From Anniella stebbinsi (Eukaryota > Chordata > Lepidosauria > Squamata > Anniellidae), in NCBI GenBank assembly GCA_029215795.1, contig JARDYH010000001.1, forward strand, positions 193,757,654 to 193,821,653: DNA of 64,000 nt. Reading direction: 5' to 3'. A program made the translations under genes and the position numbers. The notes beneath the pieces are model-generated. The model saw nothing but the letters and a program-made list of their open reading frames with translations. It was not told the DNA's origin and ran no database searches. Positions 46,850-58,616 of this stretch are shown piece by piece; positions within the stretch are counted from its first letter, which is position 1, and each line of letters begins with the position of its first letter.

Positions 46850-47309
46850 TGAGGGAGGGGGCTGGCCACACTTTTTTCAATCTCTCTCTCTCTCTGCCCT
46901 CCTCTTCATGGCGCCTCTTCCGCCACGCATCTGCAGCGGAAGGAGCACCATGGCCAGTTTTCCTGCCGCCACTGCCACTGCCGCGCCCGCGCCCGCGCCT
47001 GCCCAGTAGCAGCTGTAGGAGCTGCTGGGAACATCGCCCCCCCTACTCTAAGGTAAGCGGTTTTTTATTATTATTGTTATTTAAAATGGGGGAAGGACTG
47101 CGGAGGTGGTGCAGTGAGCTTATGGCTCTCTGGTCCATCCCCTTCCCTGCCCAGCCTGCTCCAAGCTAAAAAAGTCAAGGTAAATGCCCAACTTTTTTAG
47201 AGCGGAGCTTTGGGGCTTTTCCCCTCAGTAGCTTCGGAGTGGCAGCAGCGTCATGTAATCCACCTTCCAGCACTCCGAAGGTACCGTGGGGAAAACCGAC
47301 CGTCTAGAG

Positions 47310-47312
<3 letters not shown>
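46850..47312 (+). repeat. GC-rich repeat, copy 2
   Basis: Collinear with 21290-21795 (see its blocks), including CATCTGCAGCGGAAGGAGC, AAGCTAAAAAAGTCAAGG and CGTCTAGAGGTACC. It runs directly into a CT microsatellite. Confidence 0.6.

Positions 47313-47314
<2 letters not shown>

Positions 47315-47352
<38 letters not shown>
47315..47352 (+). repeat. (CT)n microsatellite
   Basis: Uninterrupted CT tract of about 38 bp. Confidence 0.95.
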
Positions 47353-47353
<1 letters not shown>

Positions 47354-48103
47354 GTGGCTTTCTTTGGAAAAGGGAGAAATACTAGAGACAATATCCTCCA
47401 CTCATTTCCAGAAGGGGGCAGGTCAGTGGAACTCACAGAATGGAACTCCACTGACCTGTCCCAATCCAAAAATAAGCATTTCCAAGGTTCCTTTAAAAAG
47501 CACTAACTCCCTGTTGCACTAGAAGTAGGTCCCGCTGGCATAACACAAGCAGCAGGAGCACAGCAGCCCTTTTGGAAACTGTGCTATGTCGCCTAGCCTT
47601 TTTAACCCTAGTTTTGAAAACAAATGCTTGCTGGGCCGGGGCTCACCAGGGAGTGGGGGGGGGGGCAATGTTTAATTTTCAGGATGAGATCTGCAGAGGA
47701 CTGTTTGGGGGAGGGAAATGCCAGGTGTGCTATTAGTCCTTCTTCTTACTTATGTGGGAGCAACAGGCTGTGCCAATTGCTGGGTTGAAAAGGAAAGGCA
47801 CTCAATGTGTTCAGAGGCCCATTCACTATAATTTCGCTGGCTATCGGAAATATTTTTTTGGCTACTAAGTCTAAACATAATTTGTGGATCCTTGAACATG
47901 ACATGTTGCAGAGAGAAAGGCAGGCAATATTTGACAACGATTTCAATTGAGGAGGGCGATCACAGAGAGAAAGACGGGTTAAAAAACACAAACTTCAAAA
48001 TGGTTTGAAGGACCATTCAGTGAAAAAAAGACAGCTGTACATTATTGTCACTGCAAAACGACAGCACATTCTGAGACAAGACAAATAGATATTTTTCCCT
48101 TAC

Positions 48104-48213
48104 CCAGCAAGCCCAGTATTGAATACAACTTCCCCAGCTGTAGAGGATGGATGACCAAATGAGTAGCCTTTCATCATGGTTCCATCTTCCAGCACCAAAC
48201 TGGCAGTCTGTGC
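48104..48213 (-). CDS. CPS1: CPS1 exon 2, start of mature small-subunit domain
   Basis: The exon is 110 nt, with a TTTTTAG acceptor and a GTAAGG donor, phase 0 to 2. It encodes [11 protein letters not shown], a Met-Met-Lys-Gly turn, YSFGHPSS and [11 protein letters not shown]. This is the first beta-rich piece of the carbamoyl-phosphate synthase small-chain fold. The FNTGL(A/G)GY signature, completed by the next exon, is typical of the family. Human has GLGG where this has GLAG. The mature protein probably begins near this exon. Confidence 0.96.
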
Positions 48214-48904
48214 CTAAAAACAAAAGATTGTGAGACTCAGCATTTATATATTTACACGTGTGCAATTCTTTTTACCCTGTATCACCAGTTCTGAAACCCA
48301 AAACCTTCATTCTACCCTTATTGATTGTTACATCATTGTACACTAGTGTGGGATAGAAGGCTGTTCCTATATTTATCCTATAGAATCAAGATCAAAAACT
48401 GACTGGTACAATTCCCTTACAACAGACCAATGACCATTCAGTAAATATTATTCAAGCTTCCTGTGGCCCCTTGTACTGGAGGGTGGTCCAAATCAAATGC
48501 TTCTTTCTCTTTCATATTCCTGCAGCAACAATTTTTGAGTTTACTGTGTTAAAATGGTCTTTAAACTCCTGGTCTGGCACAACAGTTCCATGCAGGCGCC
48601 TTCCAAAACGGGTGGGAAGTAGAGCTAAGAATGGTGAAATGCCAATTGTTCCCACCTGTATGGAATCAATCCTCATAACATACAACAGCCCTGCTGAAGA
48701 AGGTTAAGCCATTTCAAACTTGCACACCTGTTTTTCCTTTATATTAAACATTTTCACATTATATTTTACCATTCTTTCCAATGGCAATTACTCTAGAGAA
48801 AAAACACAGAGCAGCAAAGAATCGATAGAGTTTACAATATTAGTACATCAAAATAGTAGCAAGACAGTCCTTGTCAAATCACAGCTCAATGGAGTTATCA
48901 AAGT

Positions 48905-49224
48905 TAGGCTGACCAGATAAAATCCAGGTCAGGGCTCATGTAACTTTAACAGTTGTAGAGCAAAGGGAATTTCAGCCAGGGTCGTTTGTATGCAATTAGC
49001 TCCTGGTGAAATTCCCTCTTCATCACAACTGTTAAAGTTGCAGGGGCCCTGCCTTCTTTTGTATGTGGTCACTCTAGGATAGTGCCTGCACCTTTAACGG
49101 TTGTGATGAAGAGGGAATATCATCAGGAACTAATTGCATACAAATGACACTGGCTGAAATTCCCTTTTCTCTACAACTGTTAAAGTTACATGAGCCCTGA
49201 CCTGGATTTTATCTGGTCAGCCTA
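48905..49224. mobile_element. Palindromic MITE, TAGGGTGACCA family, copy 4
   Basis: TAGGCTGACCAGATAAAATC at the left and TTTTATCTGGTCAGCCTA at the right. ATCAAAGT directly precedes the element and recurs at 49224-49231, overlapping the last A, so an 8-bp target duplication is supported. Confidence 0.85.
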
Positions 49225-49244
49225 TCAAAGTGGTCAGGAAGATA

Positions 49245-49625
49245 GGCTTGGATAGTAGAAACCTGAATTGCAGCCTCACCTTTCCCACTGATAGTTACCT
49301 TGTGTAAGTCACACTGGCTGAATTCGGACAACACATTAAGCAACTGGGGGGGGGGGGGGGGACAATCGTCAGTTGTATTGACTATCATGTCGTCCGAATG
49401 CTGCCATAGTCAACTCAGCGCTGATCCTAATCCACACCACGGTTGATTATTTATTACCATGTGGTGTGGGGAGTACCCCCTAGATGAACAACTGTAAAGT
49501 TGATTATTACCCCACCATTAACTATCGTGTTGTCCGAATTCAGCTACTGTCTCTCTCCTAACCTCAGTTCCCTTTCTGCAAAATGAGAATAATACTATCC
49601 TCGCCCCTCCCTACAATAAAGATTA
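49245..49625 (+). repeat. MIR-like SINE split by a later insertion
   Basis: 49245-49315 reads like the first half of a MIR (AACCTGAATTGCAGCCTCAC-like, then TTACCTTGTGTAAGTCACACT). 49545-49625 reads like the second half (CTCTCCTAACCTCAGTTCCC, then TGCAAAATGAGAATAATA). The GGCTGAATTC element lies exactly between the two. Confidence 0.6.
49316..49544. mobile_element. 230-bp MITE, GGCTGAATTC family, copy 1
   Basis: It starts GGCTGAATTCGGACAACAC and ends GTTGTCCGAATTCAGC. After a poly-G run it carries GACAATCGTCAGTTGTATTG and, near the right end, ACCATTAACTATCGTGTTG. It is nearly identical to 57965-58194. Its ends (TTCGGACAACACATTAAG) resemble those of the CAGACAACACACTAAG family. Confidence 0.75.
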
Positions 49626-52037
49626 AGGATTAAGAGCCGAATCCCCTGCACCCTTTCCTGGAGATAAGTTTCACTGAACTCAACAGGATTGATTCCTGAG
49701 TAAACATAGCTACTACAGCCAAGATATAAAAGTGTGGTGTCAGCAAGCATTAAGGGGTCTTATTATTACGCTGCGCCAAAGGGCCTTATGTAGCACAGGT
49801 GAACAGTACCCTGGCAGTGTATATATTTTGACAGGCAGGTACGGAATTTTCCCTGGTTTTGATTTATCATCATCATTATTTAAGAACAGGTTTGTTTATG
49901 CAGCACTCCTGAAGCAATTATTTTTACTCGACTTGCAAGTGTGGACATTATCACACATCCCTCAGCTGATGTACTGTGTCTTTCTAAGGCAAAAAAAAAA
50001 AAAAAGATTTACAGACCATTAGAAAAGGCCACCTAGGCTAATCAGTTCCCAATGTGAACGATTTCAGCTTCAAATGGAATTAAAGATTTCTTGATCCATC
50101 TCTTAACTGGACATATTTGATAACACGCACTGATGCATTCCCTCCCTTTTTAACGTGTTTTTAATTGATATAATTTTATTTTTATCAATTTTATATTACA
50201 GAATCCACAACAAATGACATGTTATTATGCTGGTGCAGTTCATGGGCATGTTCTAACACCTCTGAATCTATTCTTTATTTAAAATATTTAGAACCTGCCT
50301 TTTGATTAAAAGTCTCCAAGATAGCTAAGAAATCATACTAAAAGTATATTATATAAAAATGAACCAAATGTTTAAAACACCAGGTCAAACTAAGTAGTAG
50401 TAGATTTCTCTACTAACTAAGTTGATGGGGGTATCATTGTGCCCAAATTTTGTTCAGAATGTCAAAGCGGATGAGGTTTTTTAAAATCTCTTTGCAACAT
50501 TACTTTTGGCAGTATTTATGAATTCTTGTCGAAAGAATGCATAAATGACATTTCCCAACAACATATCATACCTATCTGGTGATCCCATATATAAAGTTAA
50601 CGTTGCAAACTGTTGGTTTGGATAGCGCAACATAAATAGTGCTAGTGCCTGGACACAATTGGATCATTCCCATCACCTGAGTACTTGGATATCTCCCTTG
50701 TTCTTCAGATCCTTCATCATAGAAACCATTTATGGCCCAAATGGATTTCTCTGTATGTTCCTGGGTTCCCAAATTCAGGCCTCTTTCACATTGCCTTGCA
50801 TTGTCTTTTCACTTCATCTATACCATTTCTTTTGTTTCAGCCTGCTTCAATCTTCCATTCATCTTCTACAGCTAAGGATTTGATCCCCTAAGTTTATTAG
50901 TTTGCTGCTCAACACAGTTGAAGGCTTATTTAAATATAATCCATTTTGACAATTCCAAATTCTACCCTCCCAAATTTCAAACTCTGAAACCACTCCAACT
51001 GCGTAGAACACGGAAATCAAGTAAACAAAATCCACTCCCAACACAGAATTTGATGTTGTTTTTTCAGTGAAGAATTCCAGCTCCTTATACGTACAAGGGA
51101 ATTTTGAAAAAGGGGGTTTGCTTTGGCACATTAACATGGGGCACAACACACCAGCTGGGTGTGTGGTACACACAGCCCCTGCTTATTTCAATGGGGCTTT
51201 AGGCAGGAGAACCTCTCTGTGGACTGTGCCCATTCCCTTTGAAATAATGCCTCCTTTTGGGGGCCACAAGAATTTCTTTGTTCCCTGTTTCGCTCAATTC
51301 TGCCTCTCCACTTTCAGTGAAATAACTTTCTGTTTTACTTCCTCTCTGCTTCAAATATTTTGAGAGAGTCCTTTTACAGTTCACCGAAAACGTCTTTAAA
51401 GCCGGCATTCAATATTTTTATCTTCCTTTAATTACATTTTGTCGTTTGCTCCCAGGGATTTTATGGATCTCCAGTCCTCTCCGTTGCCCAGTAGGCTGTA
51501 TTGTTACAAGCTTCTTATTTACTGCTTTGCTCTCACTGCTCTCTTTACATTTCCTACCCATCCCTTAAAGTTCGTGTCTTCAGATGTGTATTAAATGTGC
51601 CAACTTCAAAAGCTGAGGCTTCTGCACCTTCCAGAAAAGCAGTGAAACTTTACTGCAGCCAGACCTTTTCTAAGAAAGCCCCTGTTCTAATGAATATTCT
51701 GCTTTATTAGATGCCTCTGCCTCTTTCCTGAGGTATTGGCCAAATCAATTTAAATAAGCCTGAGGTTGAAGAGGGAATCAGATTTGTTACTAGCACCCCT
51801 GAATGTGCAGAACTGCACACCTGGGGTTTAAACTATCAGTAAATATATTTATCCAAGATCATCATGGGCTTATATTCTATGCTACTAAAAAGGTACAAAA
51901 TCAGAAGGGCAGGATCACCTATAAAGCTAACTCAGTAACTAACTGCATGGTTGCTGCTGCTGGAAGAGTTTACAAACAGGCTAATGATGGCAGGTGAACT
52001 TTTTCGCCTTTCTCCCAAGAGTCAGGGCAGAATAACC

Positions 52038-52357
52038 TAGGATGACCATATGAAAAGGAGGCCAGGGCTCATGTAACTTTAACAGTTGTAGAGAAAAGGG
52101 AATTTCAGCCAGTGTCATTTGTATGCAATTAGTTCCTGGTGTTATTCCCTCTTCCTCACAACAGTTAAAGTTGCAGGGGCCCTGACTTCTTTTGTATATG
52201 GTCACTCTAGTATAGTGTCTGCAACTTTAACTGTTGTGAGGAAGAGAGAATTTCACCAGGAACTAATTGCATACAAATGACACTGGCTGAAATTCCCTTT
52301 TCTCTACAACTGTTAAAGTTACATGAGCCCTGTCCTCCTTTTCAGATGGTCAGCCTA
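52038..52357. mobile_element. Palindromic MITE, TAGGGTGACCA family, copy 5
   Basis: TAGGATGACCATATGAAAAG at the left and TTTTCAGATGGTCAGCCTA at the right, with the usual inner hairpins. No clear target duplication survives. Confidence 0.8.
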
Positions 52358-53329
52358 GGCACAACCTAATGGGGAGGTGACAAAGGGGGTGACAAGCAAC
52401 GGATGACAATGACCCCCACAGTCATCTCTCCCATGATAACCCAACCCTGGATTTGGATATGATATGCAAATGATGTCCATTCTTGATGCAAGCATAAGTA
52501 AAGACAACCTGAGCTAATCAATATATCAAAAAGCCCCCCCCCCAAAAGAAACAAAACCTCTTACAGTGCTCAGCGATGGGATATATTTATGATATTTGAT
52601 GTACCCAACCCATTTCGATGTATGCCATGAGCCTTTATAACTGTTTGCACAAGCAAAAGCTACAGAACTGAAAACCTCTCAGTGTAACCACAGTCAAACG
52701 GAGGATGATGACTCCACTAAGAACCAAAAGCGGGGGGAGATATTCCTATCTGTTATTTCATCATGTTTGTGTGTTTTTCAGGAAGGAAAAAAAATGTCAG
52801 CTAAATGACATCATGATGAAGACTCTCTGTTGAAATGTGTTGGGTATTTCAAGTCTTTCATTTCTGAGTACTAATCTGAGACTTTGACTCTTTGGGGGCT
52901 TTTTTGGTGCTGACCTTCTCTTCTTCCTGCTACTAAAACTGTGTCTTTCTCCTGCCCTCTAGTGGTAATAGGAATGCATTACTAGATCATTATTTTTAAT
53001 TATGATAATCTCTTCAATCAGGAAACAAATCCCAGCTTTGACATTTTCATTTAAGAGGTGCGATCAGAGCAGGATGTAACCATTTTCTGCATGTTCCTTG
53101 ATAACAAAATGTCTATATCTGTAGTTCCTAAACTTTGTCTTGTTGAGCCCTTAGATGTCAAAAGGGTGGGGGGTGGGGGTGGATGATTCAACTAAGAGTT
53201 TCTCACTATCTTGAGCCAAAGAGGTGTCGGATGTCAGGTGCTTCATGAACAATTCACTAGGCTTTTCTAGTGAATTGTGAGTTGAAAGCTTGGCAATTGT
53301 TGTGAGAAAGTCTGTCTCTGTTCTGTGCT

Positions 53330-54255
53330 TATCTGTGGCTTCTAGCCAAGGCCTTGAGTTTCCTTGAGAACAAATGTATGTTTACAAAAGGTGGGGGCGA
53401 TCTTGCAAGCTGTCTCTCACATAGTGTCATCATGAAGAAGAGGTTGAACTGTGCTGCCCTATTGGCACATGAGTTTGGATTACAGGCCTGAAGCCCTGTC
53501 TGTCAAAGTGGCTTGGAATTAGCCAGCCTCCATCCTATATAGCTACGAGCAAAGGGGAGACCCTTTGCTAGGAATCATCTGTTTGTCTGTTCATCTGTAC
53601 ATCTGTTTTACGCTTGCCATGAAACTCCTCATGTTTGGGATTCTATCTAGTTTGGAGATGTTGGATGCACTCTGTACATGTTCTGTTGCTATTTGGACTT
53701 GGAATTTCTAAGAACTATGCCATGAAAAGTGCTCTGTGGCTTTTCATAGATTTGGACTTGCAGATTACTGTTCTGGATTCGTGTTCTATAGCCTGTTTTC
53801 CCTGCTGATCGTTGCTGTTCTAGAATTGTGTGTGTGTGTGTGTGTGACCTGCAAGAGAGCCTTCCTCAGAGCCAAAGCTACAAGCAGGGAAGGTTTCCTA
53901 GGTTGAAGAGATTCGTCGCCTGACATCTTGCTTACGTGATCAGATCAGTGTTCCCGACAGGCTGAGTTTGGTTTGGTACAAGATGATCTTGTCTACTGTC
54001 AGACTTCATACACTTCTGTGCTGGGGTTTCTCCTTTGAGTTTTGTTCGTGTTCCTGATGAGTCAGTGTGTGTGGCCACTTCTGACCACATGGGACAGGGG
54101 CTAACTCGAAATGTCTCCCCCTGAGTGATTTGCTGTTGGCATTTAGCCATTGTACCTGAAAGCTATCTGGTCCGTCTTCAGCTTCAAGTGTGATTTCACA
54201 ATAAAAGAAGTCTCACCATTTTTAGAGTGTGTCAGTTTGCCTAAGGTTCGTGAGC
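53330..54255 (+). repeat. LTR-like repeat, copy A
   Basis: It shares ordered blocks with 54600-55175, such as GTGCTGCCC, CCTGTCTGTCAAAGTGG, CTTTGCTAGGAATCATC, and GCCATGAAAAGTGCTCTGTG followed by CTTTTCATAGA. Near its right side it has an AATAAAAGAAGTCTCACC block that could be a poly(A) signal region. It may be a retroviral or gypsy-type LTR. No gag, pol or env frame is visible, so the assignment stays tentative. Confidence 0.4.
53827..53846 (+). repeat. (TG)n microsatellite
   Basis: TG tract of about 20 bp inside the LTR-like repeat. Confidence 0.9.
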
Positions 54256-54599
54256 AGAAGCCTGGGGTGGGCTTGGCGTCACGACAAGAGGAGCATAAAC
54301 AGTTCCATGAAAGGGTATTGATTGTGCTACCTAGTGAAGACTGGATACACGGAGTAGAAGGCTAAACTAGGTTAGGCCCCTTCTCCCTGATATCTAGACT
54401 TCTACGTGCATGTTTTATTTATTCATTTATTTATTTTGCCTGGAGGAGCGTTTCAGGCATATGAGCCTCCACTTGCACGATCAATCCAAACGGTCAGAGA
54501 TAGTTAAGGCGCAGCCGTGGGGTCTTGTAATTTTTAGCTAAGATTTAATTAGTAGTAGTCTGGAAGGCTTTGGCCTCTGGAATGTTGGAATCTGTGTGA

Positions 54600-55175
54600 G
54601 TTGGTCTCTGTCAGCATTCTCACAGCAGCACTCCCCGCAGCCACCTGCTTGCCTTGGTCTTGGCAGAGAAGTGGTCTGTGAAAACTTGATAGATTAAGGG
54701 TGGGAGTTTGCAGAAGGATCACTCAGACTAAAGCGTCATCTTGGTAGGCTGAGCAGTGCTGCCCCATTTGGACCAAACCCTTGTCTGTCAAGTGGTCCAG
54801 AGGAGGAGTCCTACACCTCCTTTTTTAAGCTGATGAGAAGGTGAGAAACCTTTGCTAGGAACATCTAGTCTGTATTGGCCAAAAACACCCTCCCTGTTTG
54901 CATCCATCATCGTCTGAGACTTTGCACATGGTCCCTTCTAATTGGAACTTTTGGGTACTAAGAACTGGCCATGAAAAGTACTGTGAAGCTTTTCATAGAC
55001 TTGAACTCTCATTTGCTGTGGGTTATGTGTCTTTGTTTATTGTCAACTCAGTGTATCAGCAGACTGAGTTTGATCTACGACTCTTGGACGTTCTCCTCTG
55101 CCTGGACTCATGTGCATCTTGGTGTGTATCTTGGGACCCCACAATCGCCAAAGCGAAGTCTCACTGAATGGGGTT
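54600..55175 (+). repeat. LTR-like repeat, copy B
   Basis: A diverged, shorter direct repeat of 53330-54255: CAGTGCTGCCCC, CTTGTCTGTCAAGTGGTCC, CTTTGCTAGGAACATC, GGCCATGAAAAGTACTGTGA and CTTTTCATAGACTT, CGAAGTCTCACTGAA. It is about 350 bp from copy A with no coding sequence between. Confidence 0.4.
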
Positions 55176-56127
55176 TGGCTTCCTATTGTAGTGAGTATGA
55201 ACTGGATAAGGACAGAAGTTCACGTCTGTATTAGTTTGAATTTAAATGCAATTTCCACATGCAATCTTTGTGAACAAATAAGTCAGCTTAAGATCAGAAC
55301 AGCTCTTGTGGGCAGCCTCATTAATCCAACTCTTTTGAGATCTCTGGTCTGATTGGTACTGATCACCCTAGATCAGACCGTTTTGAGTCACAGTTTAATA
55401 ATTATGCCTTCTCCATTGTGTAGTTTTTGTAAAGAGGACGTGCAAATCTAGCAGGGAATCCTCAGCCTCTCACCAAGCTGGAATTCCGACAAGGTTTTGA
55501 GGGAAGCTATGACAGTTAAACTAGTACAAAGGTGTGTGTCAGTTTATGGTGTACAAAAGGTGAGGAAAGGGGTGGCCAATGGTGAGAGGGTTAGGAAAAG
55601 CTCACAGGGGACATAAGGAGCAGACATGATAACATGTTGACACAAAGGGGGTGAAGAACCATTAAAGCTCAGCTATAACAGATGCTGGATGGAAACCAGG
55701 AATGGCAGAAGGAAGTGAAGTAGGTTTAAGAGTATGATGCAAACTACATTTCCCAAGATTCCTGGCTCTCCTTCTGGATCCCTCCAGGCAGGTACCTGAA
55801 ATTAAGCAGCCAAAGGTTTTCCTAGCAGAGCGATAAAGGCATGGGGAAAACTTTAGCTGATATTTATTTCTTTATTTAAAATATTTCTTGGCAGAAGCCC
55901 TCCCAAGACAGCATACAACAGTAAAAAAAAATCATATAGTAAAAACGGATGCAGTAATAAAAACAGCAACAGCAGCAAACATTCTAAAAAATAACAAACA
56001 CCAGCATAAGACAAAACCTACAACACATCATTGCAGCTACAACCCAGTCCAATAAAACATGATCAGGCCACTAATTTGGGGTATTGACAAATATCTGGAG
56101 AAGAGTATCAGTGGCTAGTAGTTCTGG

Positions 56128-56447
56128 TAGGCTGACCATCTGAAAAGGAGGACAGGGCTCATGTAACTTTAACAGTTTTAGAGAATAGGGAATTTCAGCC
56201 AGTGTTATTTGTATACAATTTGCACCTGGTGAAATTCCCTCTTCGTTATAACAGTTAAAGCTGCAGGGGCCCTGCCCTCTTTTGTATATGGTCACTCTAG
56301 TATAATGCATGCAACTTTAATTGCTGTGATGAAGAGGGAATTTCACCAGGAACTAATTGCATACAAATGATGCTGGCTGAAATTCCCTTTTCTCTACAAC
56401 TGTTAAAGTTACATGAGCCCTGTCCTCCTTTTCATAGGGTCAGCCTA
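56128..56447. mobile_element. Palindromic MITE, TAGGGTGACCA family, copy 6
   Basis: TAGGCTGACCATCTGAAAAG at the left and TTTTCATAGGGTCAGCCTA at the right. TTCTG occurs on both sides, a weak remnant of a target duplication. The next copy starts 52 bp downstream. Confidence 0.8.
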
Positions 56448-56498
56448 TTCTGATGGCTACATGATACCTCCAGTATCAGAAGCAGTAAACCTCTATAC

Positions 56499-56818
56499 TA
56501 GGTTGAACATCTGAAAAGGAGGACAGGGCTCCTGTATCTTTAACAGTTGTATAGAAAAGGGAATTCCAGCAGGTGTCATCTGTATGCGTGCAGCACCTGG
56601 TGAAATTCCCTCTTCAACACAACAGTTCAAGCTGCAGGAGCCCTGCCCTCATGACCAGCTACAAAAGAGGACAGGGCTTCTACTGCTTTAACTGTTGCGA
56701 TGAATAGGGAATTTCACCAGGTTCTGCATGCCTACAAATGACACCTGCTGGAATTCCCTTTTCTATACAACTGTTAAAGATACAGGAGCCCTGTCCTCCT
56801 TTCCATATGATCACCCTA
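56499..56818. mobile_element. Palindromic MITE, TAGGGTGACCA family, copy 7
   Basis: TAGGTTGAACATCTGAAAAG at the left and TTTCCATATGATCACCCTA at the right, flanked by perfect octamers CTCTATAC at 56491-56498 and 56819-56826. This is the clearest 8-bp target duplication of the family. The sequence is a distinct subtype: the inner arms read GGTGTCATCTGTATGCGTGC, where other copies have a CAATTAGTTCCTGG-type arm. Confidence 0.85.
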
Positions 56819-56829
56819 CTCTATACACC

Positions 56830-56985
56830 AGTTGTGGGGGGACATGGGTGGGAAAGTGCTGTTGTACTTGTGTCCTGTTTGTGGGTTCCTGGTCAACAGC
56901 TGGTTGGCCACTGTGTGAACAGAATGCTGGACTAGATGGACTTTTGGTCTGATCCAACATGGCTCTTCTTATGGTCTTATGTTCA
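56830..56985 (+). repeat. CR1/L3-like LINE 3' end
   Basis: GTTGGCCACTGTGTGAACAG, AATGCTGGACTAGATGGAC, TTTTGGTCTGATCCAACATG, and a TCTTATGGTCTTATG end. This terminal pattern with repeated TCTTATG is typical of CR1/L3-type elements in reptiles. Confidence 0.7.
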
Positions 56986-57964
56986 GGTGCCCAACCATGC
57001 CTACCCTTCATGAAGGCCCTGTCCCTTCCTCTTTCTGGGCTACAGTCCAAAAAATGCCACATTGGTAGCCTTAGTATGCACGTGATGTGCTTGTAACCAT
57101 ATCTCCCTCTCCACTGCCGCCCAGTCCTTCCTGATATTTTGCGGGGGGGGGGGGCAGTAAAATTCACGTGTGAAACCCTGTGATGCAGACTGTGTGGACA
57201 TCATGACGAAGCTTGCAAACATCTGGTCACAAAGCATTTTGGAATTGGTTATAATGCTCAGCGCTTTTACTTTCACTAAGGAAATCATAGCTCAGTTTGA
57301 TCAGGCTCTGTAATGCTATTCCTACAGAGCTCCCACGCCAGGTCCTCTGGTGTCACCATCAATCCTCTCTGTCTCTTTAGATATTCCAAAAGGTGACAAA
57401 GGAGCAGGGGGACATAAATAATGCAATAGGCCATTGTGCATTATGGATACAGACTCCGGAAGGCAAAAGCACTTGCAATATGCAACGCTAGAAACTGAGA
57501 GTCACTTCTAAGCAACTTGCGTGAACTGTTTGACATCAGTGCAGCTGACACATAAGTTTGCCTCTTCTCTTCTTTGAGCTGGAAAAACACAATTTGCTAT
57601 TTTTCCTTCGTGGAATCAGAATCACAAAGTCATATGAGTTTATGGCTCCCATGTTATAGAGTTCAGGCAAATGGATCAATTTTGTGAGTTAGCTGATTAT
57701 GTATCATAGAAACTGACATTTAAGACGTGTACGGTCCTTGGACTTCCTTCTCACGATGTCTCTGAAGAGCTGTGCCAGCTTCTTGGGGGGGGGGGGGGGC
57801 TGATGTGACTATTTAGAGAGCCCACCTGCTTCTGGATTGCCCTGAGAGGATCCTTGGGGAGATCCAGAGGGTGGGTAGCTATTCCAGAAAGCCTTGTTGG
57901 TTGTTCTCCCCCTGTGACATTTGCTGCAACAGGAGTGTGCAGCCAGCTGGCCTCTCCACCCACT

Positions 57965-58194
57965 GGCTGAATTCAGACGACACAATAAGTAACTGGGGGT
58001 GGGGGGGGGAGACAATCGTCAGTTGTATTGACTATCATGTCGTCCGAATGCTGCCATAGTCAACTCAGCGCTGATCCTAATCCACACCACGGTTGATTAT
58101 TTATTACCATGTTGTGTGGGGAGTACCCCCTAGATGAACAACTGTAAAGTTGATTATTGCCCCACCATTGACTATCGTGTTGTCCGAATTCAGC
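57965..58194. mobile_element. 230-bp MITE, GGCTGAATTC family, copy 2
   Basis: GGCTGAATTCAGACGACAC at the left and GTTGTCCGAATTCAGC at the right. Apart from the poly-G run and a handful of substitutions it equals the copy at 49316-49544, same orientation. Confidence 0.75.
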
Positions 58195-58616
58195 CAGAGT
58201 GTGTTCAACAGCTCTGGAGAGCCCCACCACCAGCCCCCTACTCCCACTATGGCAAAGGCAAATGCCACACTGGGAGAGCAACCAATGGGGGAGGGAGGGA
58301 GAGTGTAATTAACCACTTCTCCTCTTCCATCACCTGAGATAAGGGCTGGCCCTCTCATGATTCACCCTGCCTCATGGGAGGGTCAGCCCTGCTTGGTATT
58401 ATCAAATGATGTTATAAGATTGGGAATTAGGACAGGAGAGGCTTGATGGAGCCAGCTGTAACACCGGAGACTTCCTTAGTAATCCTGGTAAAGTTGTCAG
58501 AAATATCATTTTTTAGGGAGATTGGTTGATTGTTCTCAGTAGCTGGATCTTCCTCAAGTCTTTTGAATAGCTAGAAAATTCCTGATAGAGGACATGCTTT
58601 TCTCCCCTCACTAAGG

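Larger units (their letters stand above)
38317..48103. other. CPS1 intron 2
   Basis: This 9.8-kb intron holds a CR1 fragment, a foldback MITE, a hairpin repeat, the CpG-rich MITE copy 2, the GC-rich giant foldback element, a MIR-like SINE and the second GC-rich repeat. Segments 38400-40520, 41340-42530, 42650-43300 and 47570-48100 show nothing I can name. Confidence 0.7.
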
